A stretch of 64,000 nt of DNA from Mucilaginibacter sp. UR6-1 (GTDB lineage Bacteria > Bacteroidota > Bacteroidia > Sphingobacteriales > Sphingobacteriaceae). A model generated the notes under the pieces. That model had not been told where the DNA came from and searched no databases. It saw nothing but the letters and a program-made list of their open reading frames with translations. The translations under genes and the position numbers were made by a program. Shown piece by piece: positions 44,701-51,569 of the stretch (within the stretch, counting starts at the first letter, position 1; each line of letters opens with the position of its first letter). The stretch covers positions 744,001-808,000 of the forward strand of contig NZ_JAJIWP010000002.1 of assembly GCF_020880975.1 (NCBI RefSeq), in the 5' to 3' direction.

Positions 44701-45335
44701 ATGCAGGCAGGTTTATCAACAATACGCCGCTTATCGGTTCGTACGATAGCGCTACGGTTGATAAGGATAAATTACATGCAGGCGTGGTGTTCAACTTTAT
44801 AAGTGATAAGCGCAACAACCCGATACTACCAACATGGGGCAACGTAGTTAACATAAAAGTGGAGGGATATGCAGGGTTAAACAGCTACTCAAAATCGTAC
44901 ATACAAATACTGCCCGAGGTGGCCTTTTATAAAAGCCTTAACTCAAGTGGTTCAATAGTACTTGCCGATAGGGTTGGCGGTGGTGTAACCATTGGCAAAA
45001 CGGCATTCTATCAATCATTGTTTCTGGGCGGCATACAAAACCTGCAGGGTTTCCGTCAATACAGGTTTGCCGGTCAGCACAGTGCCTATAATAACCTGGA
45101 ACTGCGTATTAAACTTGGCGATTTTGCCAGTTACATATTACCGGGGCAATTTGGCATAACCGGTTTTTTTGATGTTGGCAGGGTTTGGGAAAAAGGCGAA
45201 CAAAGCGACAAATGGCATATTGGCAATGGCGGTGGCATTTATTTTGCACCGGCACGTATGGCAGTGGTACAGTTAGTCGCCGGGCATTCTGACGAAGGCT
45301 GGTACCCCTACATATCTATGAAGTTTAGATATTAA
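41724..45335 (+). CDS. Calcineurin-like phosphatase / kinase-like region / outer-membrane barrel fusion
   Basis: The start is set at the ATG at 41724 (MRNKLTLLLILIF), giving a signal peptide and 1203 residues; the open frame extends further upstream inside the PAP2 gene. Domains: metallophosphatase (about 25-370: GDAGEMD, LGDNIYPRG, PGNHDWDRMG, SHHPFKTYG, AGHDHG), a central domain (about 410-690) with SLRLVDKSGKEWVLR and the motifs GDWDRHEDQW at 573-582 and PRDRDQ at 599-604, then an Omp85-like barrel (about 870-1203, GGIQNLQGFRQYRF). The central motifs resemble HipA/FAM20-type atypical kinases by eye. A paralogue lacking the phosphatase lies at 47736. The protein should span periplasm and outer membrane. 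Confidence 0.75.
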   Translation: MRNKLTLLLILIFSIHNAIAQKGPVSYRVIFIGDAGEMDTQQGAVLAHATAQTIPGKSMVMYLGDNIYPRGMGLPGSPEQKQTEDILKSQYQPFRAKGVPVYFVPGNHDWDRMGPLGLAKIKQQWAFLDAQQDSLLKLVPRDGCPDPVEINLTDSLTIIAFDSEWWLFQYNKDNPDAECDCNNRQDVIARMQQLFEKNKGKMILLASHHPFKTYGTHGGYFSLKDHIFPLTAAKKNLYIPLPVIGSLYPLLRTLFTNPEDTGHPLYKNMIKGIDGVFNGYPDLIHVAGHDHGLQFIKNKNMVQVVSGAGAKRTYAKKGKYSLFADATQGYVTADMMQDKSIVFTYYIFTAGVVKQAFTYTQPYVAVNYRDSVPKPITVDSTIIAVRPEYNKGGSMHRFFFGENYRKEWAQPTKLPVIRLSQIHGGLKPTQLGGGYQSKSLRLVDKSGKEWVLRSVEKSPEKVLPGELQETFAKDWVNDAMSAQHPYSALIIPPMADAARVPHSNPIIGVVSPDANLGKYGAIFNNMVCLLEEREPIGDSKNTVKTIKALNKDNDNKFDAREFVRARMLDLLVGDWDRHEDQWRWAEKKQGDNTVYTAVPRDRDQALYVNQGLFPGIAGLPWVVPTLQGFDGDIPSVKWSIFKSRFLNMYPQANFSYQDWMNMATEFVSAESDEVLEAGLKRLPAEIYAIRHKELLAKLKERRNNIPAAMAKYYRFVNKIVDIRTTDKNELVEITGDTARSLKVVIKKINKDGKAEDLLMNNTFSRDITKEIRLYVEDGDDHVVINNKTSPIKLRVIGKKGDKVYEIANTTKSIPLYNKGNNITFKGDSTRFKKHLRADSANTAFVPIELYNRLIPLATGALNADDGLIFGLGFKYIHQEGFRKAPYNDSHQVLVSHSFATKAFRIKYNAEWMEAIGKADITLQTLIQAPDNTANFFGRGNETDFDRVGNWKRYYRTRFNTVEIDPALRWRTSPGTSVSIGPSFQYYHLDKDDNAGRFINNTPLIGSYDSATVDKDKLHAGVVFNFISDKRNNPILPTWGNVVNIKVEGYAGLNSYSKSYIQILPEVAFYKSLNSSGSIVLADRVGGGVTIGKTAFYQSLFLGGIQNLQGFRQYRFAGQHSAYNNLELRIKLGDFASYILPGQFGITGFFDVGRVWEKGEQSDKWHIGNGGGIYFAPARMAVVQLVAGHSDEGWYPYISMKFRY

Positions 45336-45350
45336 GATAACACACCAAAA

Positions 45351-47696
45351 ATGCACACCGAAATACTTGAAATAAACCAGGATCAATGCGTTGTTTGCCA
45401 GGTTGAAACAAGGCTATCCTTTAAACCGCTGGTAAACCATTTAAAGGAGCGGCTTAAAACCGAGCATCCTATAAAGGCGCAGTTCTATAAATTCCTGCTC
45501 GAAAAACTGAGCGAACTGGAGGCTGATGATTATATTGTAAGAGTTGCTGATATTGAAAAACACCAGGAAACGCTGGTGCTGATATATACCATACTTACCC
45601 CGCTTGTGGCCAGCGAAAAAGAATTTTTTTGGGCTATGAGTACCCCCGTACCCGATAAAATATTTTTTAGCACCGATGCTTTTTATGATTTTTATACCAA
45701 TAACGCGGAGGTAGCCCATGTTGATGGTTATGAGGAAGAAGATCATATCCAGAAAAAGCAACTCCAGTTTATTTATCAGCTTATACTTAAACGGTTTTAC
45801 AACTTTACATCCCTGTTTAAGGATGAAAAGATACTGAACTATACCGACCCGGTAACCCACATCAGTAAGTATTACAGCATACATGCCGATACCAGCTTTA
45901 TAGATATTTTTGTGGATGGCGAACTGCCCGTGCTTGACTTTGAAACCATAGGCGAGCAGATGCACGAAGGCAATGAACTCGAAATACTGGTTAAGTTGCT
46001 GCCTTTAAACCTGTTTAGGCTGGAAGGGTTTACCATACTTACGCTTACCGATATTACCATGACGCGGGCTATTGACAACCTGCGCTCCATACTGGTTGAA
46101 CATACTGACGAGCGTACCGCTTACCCGCAGGTAATACAGTCGCTTAAAACACTTGCCGGTAATGATGAGATAGAATTTGGTATAATGCCGTTTCTTACCA
46201 TTAACGATAAGCTGGTTTTTGACAGCGATGAGTGCAAGGATAGCGTATTGCTTGATGCCGCCTCTGAGGCTGGTATTGCCGATGAGGTAATGTATGCCCT
46301 GGTAGAAGAGTATCGCAAAAATCCGCGGCCTATCATCTACACTAAAATTACCGATGAAAAAGCGGTAGATAATGTAATGCTGCGCATTGTTAAGAAGGCC
46401 GGCATATGTGCTTATACACTTATCCCGATCTATTACAATAAAAAACTGGCCGGTGCCATGGAGCTGCACTCCAAAAAGGAACTTATCATTGATGAGGTGC
46501 TGCTCTCAAAACTGCAGCGGGCTATACCATTGCTTGCACAGTTGTTTCAGTATAGTATTGACAGGTTTAACTCGGCCATTGATGCTATTTTAAAGGATAA
46601 GTTTACCGCGTTGCAGCCATCCGTGCAATGGAAGTTTAATGAGGTGGCTTTAAATTATCTTAAAGGCTTAAAAAATAACGATCGTATTCCTGTTATTGAT
46701 ACCGTGGTGTTTGAGGATATGTACCCGCTGTTTGGCGCTATCGATATCCGCAATTCTACCATCGAGCGTAACATAGCCTTGCAGGAAGACTTAAAGCAAC
46801 TGCTTAATGTGCTTTGTGAAACGCTTAAAGCGGTAAAAGAGCATGTTGATATGAGCCTGATAGATAAACTTATATATAATGTGGGTGAATGGCAGGTACG
46901 CATAAGCGAGTATACCAACGCTAATGACGAGGTAATGCTTCGCGCGTTTCTGGATAGCGAGGTTGATCCGTTGCTGAAGCATATACGCACCGGGCATCCC
47001 GCAACTGCGGCTGTTATTAATGGGTATTTTAGCTCGGTACGCGAGGAAAGCGGCATAGCCTACCAGCGCCGCCGTGAGCTGGAAACGTCAATGCAATTGA
47101 TCAATACCTCGGTAAGCCATTACCTGGAAAAGGCGCAGGCCATGCTGCAAAAGTCGTATCCATGTTATTTCAGCAAGTTCCGTACAGATGGGGTGGAGTA
47201 TGATATCTACATCGGCCAATCCATAGCGCCCGAGATGCCTTTTAATAATGTGTATCTTAAAAATCTGCGCCTGTGGCAAATACGTTCAATGGTTGAAATA
47301 GCGCGGCTAACTGCCGGTTTATCAAAAAAAATGGTGAAACCGCTGTACACTACGCACATGATATTTATCCATTCTAATCCGATCAATATCAGTTTCAGAA
47401 ATGATGAACGCCGTTTTGATGTGGAGGGGGCCTATAACATACGTTACGAGGTAGTTAAAAAACGCATTGATAAGGTATTGATAAAAGGCACTACCGAACG
47501 CCTTACCCAACCCGGCAAAGTAGCGCTGGTATATTTTAACCAGCAGGAGGCAGGCGAGTACCTGGAGTACATACAGTATTTACAGGAGCAGGGTTTTTTA
47601 ACAGGCGAGGTTGAACAGTTGGAATTAGAGGAATTACAAGGCGTATCGGGCTTAAAAGCCATACGTGCTGCTGTAAAATACATTGATACCGAATAA
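45351..47696 (+). CDS. Large GAF-domain protein of unknown function
   Basis: A 781-residue cytoplasmic protein without signal peptide, 15 bp after the phosphatase/barrel fusion. A GAF domain is likely at about 320-400 (ICAYTLIPIYYNKKLAGAMELHS). The rest is mainly helical. Residues near 460 read VVFEDMYPLFGAIDIRNST, which recalls the first metal-binding motif of class III cyclases, but the second such motif is not seen. Residues 560-600 form long amphipathic helices. It sits between two paralogous barrel genes and may sense a signal for the cluster. I know no characterised homologue. Confidence 0.65.
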   Translation: MHTEILEINQDQCVVCQVETRLSFKPLVNHLKERLKTEHPIKAQFYKFLLEKLSELEADDYIVRVADIEKHQETLVLIYTILTPLVASEKEFFWAMSTPVPDKIFFSTDAFYDFYTNNAEVAHVDGYEEEDHIQKKQLQFIYQLILKRFYNFTSLFKDEKILNYTDPVTHISKYYSIHADTSFIDIFVDGELPVLDFETIGEQMHEGNELEILVKLLPLNLFRLEGFTILTLTDITMTRAIDNLRSILVEHTDERTAYPQVIQSLKTLAGNDEIEFGIMPFLTINDKLVFDSDECKDSVLLDAASEAGIADEVMYALVEEYRKNPRPIIYTKITDEKAVDNVMLRIVKKAGICAYTLIPIYYNKKLAGAMELHSKKELIIDEVLLSKLQRAIPLLAQLFQYSIDRFNSAIDAILKDKFTALQPSVQWKFNEVALNYLKGLKNNDRIPVIDTVVFEDMYPLFGAIDIRNSTIERNIALQEDLKQLLNVLCETLKAVKEHVDMSLIDKLIYNVGEWQVRISEYTNANDEVMLRAFLDSEVDPLLKHIRTGHPATAAVINGYFSSVREESGIAYQRRRELETSMQLINTSVSHYLEKAQAMLQKSYPCYFSKFRTDGVEYDIYIGQSIAPEMPFNNVYLKNLRLWQIRSMVEIARLTAGLSKKMVKPLYTTHMIFIHSNPINISFRNDERRFDVEGAYNIRYEVVKKRIDKVLIKGTTERLTQPGKVALVYFNQQEAGEYLEYIQYLQEQGFLTGEVEQLELEELQGVSGLKAIRAAVKYIDTE

Positions 47697-47727
47697 AAAT
47701 TATTAGAATTGCATTAGAAAAACATGC

Positions 47728-47775
47728 AAACCGCTATGAATAAACTTTACCATATTTTTTTATTCATAGCGGTTT
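47728..47775 (+). promoter_or_regulatory. Perfect 17-bp hairpin enclosing the start codon of the second barrel gene
   Basis: Arms 47728-47744 (AAACCGCTATGAATAAA) and 47759-47775 are exact complements around 14 bases. The ATG at 47736 lies in the left arm, and the right arm encodes part of the signal peptide. In mRNA this would hide the start codon. Confidence 0.75.
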
Positions 47776-50312
47776 TGTTTTTTAGGCCGATGCTATCGCT
47801 CGCGCAGCAAAACACAACTGCTGATAGTATTACGGTGGCCATAGCGCCCGAATATAATAAGGTAAGCAAATTGCACCGCTTTTTTTTAGGTAACCATAAC
47901 CGGGCAATATGGGCGGCACCGGTAAAGCTGCGCGTTATCCACCTGTCAACAGAAAAGGGGGGATTAAAAATAATACAGTTGGGCGGAGGCATGCAAACCC
48001 GCTCACTGCGTTTGCAGGACCCAAGCGGGCAGCAATGGGTATTACGTACCCTGCAAAAATATCCCGACCGTAAACTTCCCGATAACCTTAAAAAAACCGT
48101 AGCCAAAGATATTTTGCAGGATCAGGTATCATCAGCGCACCCCTTTAGTTCGCTGGTTGTGCCGCCACTGGCTAAGGCTTTGAATATACCGCACGCTAAT
48201 CCTGAAATAGTTTACGTGGCAGACGATGCTGCATTGGGTACCTACCGTAATGATTTTTCAAACCAGGTATTTTTATTGGAGGAACGTGAACCGCTTGATG
48301 CGGAAAAAACCTACAATACTGATAAGGTGCAGGATAAGATACGCGATGACAATGATAACAAGGTTGATGAAAAGCTGGTTTTGCGTGCCCGCCTGCTTGA
48401 TATGCTGCTTGGCGACTGGGACCGCCATGAAGACCAATGGCGCTGGGAAAAAACCGAAGGTAAAAAGGGTGATGTTTACAAACCCATACCCCGCGACCGC
48501 GACCAGGTGTTTTATTATACCAATGGTGTTTTTCCGTGGATAGTATCGCACCAATGGCTGGCCTCAAAGTTTCAGGGTTATGGCGATCACATTCGGGATA
48601 TTGATGGATGGAATGTGCAGGCCCGTTACTTTGACCGGTATTTTTTGAATCAGCTTGATGAGGACGATTGGAAAAAAGAAATTACCCATGTGCAAAAAAC
48701 GCTGACCGATGAACTGATCATATCGGCGGTAAAACGTATGCCCGATACGGTTTACAAAATATCGGGCGACAGGATAGTAGCCAACTTTATATCACGCCGG
48801 AACAAGTTGATGGAGCAGGGCCTGGAGTATTATCGTTTCATATCAAAATATATTGAGATACCTGCTACCGATAAGCACGATGGTTTTACCGTAACCAATA
48901 ATGCCGATGGCAGCCTGAAGGTTGCCGTTAACAAAATAAAAAAGGATGGGAGTATTGACCACTCCACCTACAAACGCACCTTTTACCCCGATGTAACCAA
49001 AGAAGTGCGCCTTTATGGTTTTGATAACAGCGACAGATTTACAGTAAGCGGATCGCATCCCTCAAAAATAAAACTGCGTATAGTGGCCGGTACCGGTAAT
49101 GATACGGTGCGCATTGCCGATAGCCTGCACAACAAGGGCAATATCTATATTTATGATCTGAAACAGGAAAGTAACGTGCTGCCATCAAGCTCACAAGCCA
49201 AACTGCGGCTTTCTGCCGATAGCGCGGTAAACAGCTACGATAAGCAAAGCTTTAAGTATGACAGGTTTGCCATTGTTACCCTTGCCAATTACGGGGTTGA
49301 TAGGGGTATATCGCTTATCGGTGGTTTTTCGTACGAGAAGCATGGCTTCCGTAAGGAGCCCTACGCTTACAGGCATGAGTTTTTAACGGAGTATTCGCTT
49401 GCCCGAAAATCATTTGTATTTACCTACACCGGCGATTTTATAAAGATTTTTGGTAATACCAACCTGATGGTAAACCTTAAAGCACGCGGCCCCAATAACG
49501 TAAGCAACTTTTTTGGCCTGGGTAACGAGAGTGTTTTTATAAACCGTGGCAGGCGCGAAATTGGCTACTACCGTAACCGGTACGATCTGGTAACCGGCGA
49601 TGTTTCGCTTTATCAAAACATTAATAACTGGCGCTTTAGCGCTGGTGTGGCGGGGCAATTTTACACCGCTTCGCGCGATAATAATGAGCGGAAATTTCTG
49701 TGGCTGTACGATGAACAGAACCCCCGGCAGGAGGTATTTGCCGACAGGGCGTATGCAGGTTTTGTAACCAATGCGCAGTTAGATACCCGCAACAAATCGC
49801 TTATACCAACGCAGGGTGTTTTTTGGAACACCACCTTTTCGGGCTATGCCGGGGTAAGCGGCGGGCATAATAAATATCTGCAGCTACAGTCGGAATTTGG
49901 CTTTGTTGTCAATCCGGATCGTGATTCGGTATGGGTGATCATTAACCGCACCGGCGGCGGGCATATTTTTGGCGATGCCGAGTATTTTCAAAAGGTAAAG
50001 CTTGGCGGGCTGGCTAACCTGCGTGGCTTTCATACCAACCGTTTTACCGGCGAAACCATGCTGTACAATGATCTGGAAACGCGCGTAAAGCTTTTTGATT
50101 TTACTTCGTACCTGCTGCCGGGTTCAGTAGGTTTGATCGGGTTTACAGATGCAGGCCGCGTATGGTCGCCGGGTGAAAGCTCAAGCAAGATACATGTAGG
50201 TTATGGCGGCGGTTTTTACGTGATACCGGCGCGGTTGGTATTGATCGAGGCTATGATGGGTTTCTCGCGCGAGGGTGCCATTCCTTATATATCATTAGGC
50301 CTGCATTTTTAA
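47736..50312 (+). CDS. Kinase-like region / outer-membrane barrel protein, paralogue without phosphatase
   Basis: I use the ATG at 47736 (MNKLYHIFLFIAVLFF), which gives a signal peptide ending LSLAQQ and 858 residues; an ATG four codons upstream at 47724 is equally in frame. The product parallels residues 380-1203 of the upstream fusion: SLRLQDPSGQQWVLR, GDWDRHEDQW at 226-235, PRDRDQ, a middle region (KEVRLYGFDNSDRFTV), and the barrel ending YISLGLHF. It has no metallophosphatase. The conserved DWDRHEDQW in both copies marks a functional site. It follows the GAF gene by 27-39 bp. Its start codon is inside a strong hairpin. Confidence 0.75.
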   Translation: MNKLYHIFLFIAVLFFRPMLSLAQQNTTADSITVAIAPEYNKVSKLHRFFLGNHNRAIWAAPVKLRVIHLSTEKGGLKIIQLGGGMQTRSLRLQDPSGQQWVLRTLQKYPDRKLPDNLKKTVAKDILQDQVSSAHPFSSLVVPPLAKALNIPHANPEIVYVADDAALGTYRNDFSNQVFLLEEREPLDAEKTYNTDKVQDKIRDDNDNKVDEKLVLRARLLDMLLGDWDRHEDQWRWEKTEGKKGDVYKPIPRDRDQVFYYTNGVFPWIVSHQWLASKFQGYGDHIRDIDGWNVQARYFDRYFLNQLDEDDWKKEITHVQKTLTDELIISAVKRMPDTVYKISGDRIVANFISRRNKLMEQGLEYYRFISKYIEIPATDKHDGFTVTNNADGSLKVAVNKIKKDGSIDHSTYKRTFYPDVTKEVRLYGFDNSDRFTVSGSHPSKIKLRIVAGTGNDTVRIADSLHNKGNIYIYDLKQESNVLPSSSQAKLRLSADSAVNSYDKQSFKYDRFAIVTLANYGVDRGISLIGGFSYEKHGFRKEPYAYRHEFLTEYSLARKSFVFTYTGDFIKIFGNTNLMVNLKARGPNNVSNFFGLGNESVFINRGRREIGYYRNRYDLVTGDVSLYQNINNWRFSAGVAGQFYTASRDNNERKFLWLYDEQNPRQEVFADRAYAGFVTNAQLDTRNKSLIPTQGVFWNTTFSGYAGVSGGHNKYLQLQSEFGFVVNPDRDSVWVIINRTGGGHIFGDAEYFQKVKLGGLANLRGFHTNRFTGETMLYNDLETRVKLFDFTSYLLPGSVGLIGFTDAGRVWSPGESSSKIHVGYGGGFYVIPARLVLIEAMMGFSREGAIPYISLGLHF

Positions 50313-50543
50313 ATGATACAGCGCATTATACGCACTGCTTAAATACAAACTGCTAAAACATTTTAAATAATTTATAAAAGTTTGCTTCAAAGTGTATACT
50401 TTACGATAAATTTGAAATACAACCACAGGCTGTAATATTTTGTGATAATTCGAATATTTGTAAAAAATGGTTTTATCCATCATCAGCAACATAGTGGCCG
50501 GTAAACCTTAACTAAATTATTGAAGATCTAATACACCAACTGC

Positions 50544-51560
50544 ATGTCGAAAAAAAGGCTGTCTATCGTTGATATTGCCAATAACCTTAACATATCAAAA
50601 ACAACGGTATCATTTATACTTAACGGTCGGGCTAAAGAGAAGCGCATAAGTGCCGATATGGTTGAAAAGGTGCTTAAATATGTTAAAGAGGTTGGCTACA
50701 AACCCAATTCGCTGGCTAAAAGCCTGCGTACCGGCAAATCAAACACCATAGGCCTGATCGTAGAGGATATTTCAAACCCGTTTTTTGGCAGCATAGCCCG
50801 GTTGATTGAGGATAAGGCTTACAAGAACGGTTACAAGATAATTTATTGCAGTACCTATAACGATACACAGAAAACCAAGGATATGATCAGCATGTTTCGT
50901 GACAGGCATGTTGATGGCTATATTATTGCCCCGCCCGAGGGTGTGGAAGAGGATATCACCTCGCTGCTGAACGAATCAATGCCCGTTGTATTGTTTGACC
51001 GTTACCTGCCTACTGTTGATACGGATTATGTAGTAGTGAACAACCAGTTTAGCGCCTATAATGCCACACAATACCTGGTAGGCCAGGGGTATAAAAACAT
51101 CGCGCTTATCACCTTCTCTACAGATCAAACCCAGATGGTTGATAGGATAAAAGGCTATAAAATGGCGCTGAAGGAGCATGGTTTAAAACAGATCATCAAA
51201 GAGCTGCCTTTTTATGAGGATCTTACCGAATCGATCACCGCTTTCCTGAAATCGCGCAAGGGTATTGATGCCATTTTGTTTGGTACCAACCGCGATGCTA
51301 CCTACGCCCTTAAAATAATGCATAGCCTCGGCATCAGCATACCTAATGATATAGCCGTAATATCCTTTGATGATTCGGACGCGTTCGAGCTGCATACGCC
51401 GCAAATAACCACCATTGCCCAGCCCATTGAGGATATGGCCGAACACATTATCACCATACTGCTTGATAAACTGAACAAGAACGGTGCTGATATAAAAAAC
51501 CAGTCCATCATATTACATACCGATCTGGTGGTAAGAGGTTCTTCGCAGCGTGCAAAGTGA
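50544..51560 (+). CDS. LacI family transcriptional regulator
   Basis: A 338-residue protein: an N-terminal LacI helix-turn-helix (RLSIVDIANNLNISKTTVSF, residues 4-23) with hinge, and a periplasmic-binding-protein-like ligand domain (about 65-338: NTIGLIVEDISNPFFG, IDAILFGTNRDATY, IAVISFDDSDAFE). It should bind an operator as a dimer and respond to a sugar or related ligand. No sugar catabolic or transport gene is directly adjacent, so its target lies elsewhere or is global. It converges with the mechanosensitive channel gene, 9 bp between stops. Confidence 0.9.
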   Translation: MSKKRLSIVDIANNLNISKTTVSFILNGRAKEKRISADMVEKVLKYVKEVGYKPNSLAKSLRTGKSNTIGLIVEDISNPFFGSIARLIEDKAYKNGYKIIYCSTYNDTQKTKDMISMFRDRHVDGYIIAPPEGVEEDITSLLNESMPVVLFDRYLPTVDTDYVVVNNQFSAYNATQYLVGQGYKNIALITFSTDQTQMVDRIKGYKMALKEHGLKQIIKELPFYEDLTESITAFLKSRKGIDAILFGTNRDATYALKIMHSLGISIPNDIAVISFDDSDAFELHTPQITTIAQPIEDMAEHIITILLDKLNKNGADIKNQSIILHTDLVVRGSSQRAK

Positions 51561-51569
51561 TAGGCTGAA

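Noticed and set aside
45441..45965. Minus-strand open frame of 174 codons inside the GAF gene
   Set aside because: Antisense shadow of an intact long gene; no motif and no homologous features.
45351..47696. A Pycsar cyclase encoded by the GAF gene
   Set aside because: Only a short DIRNST-like segment fits; the second metal-binding motif and the cyclase core are not visible, so no cyclase is called.
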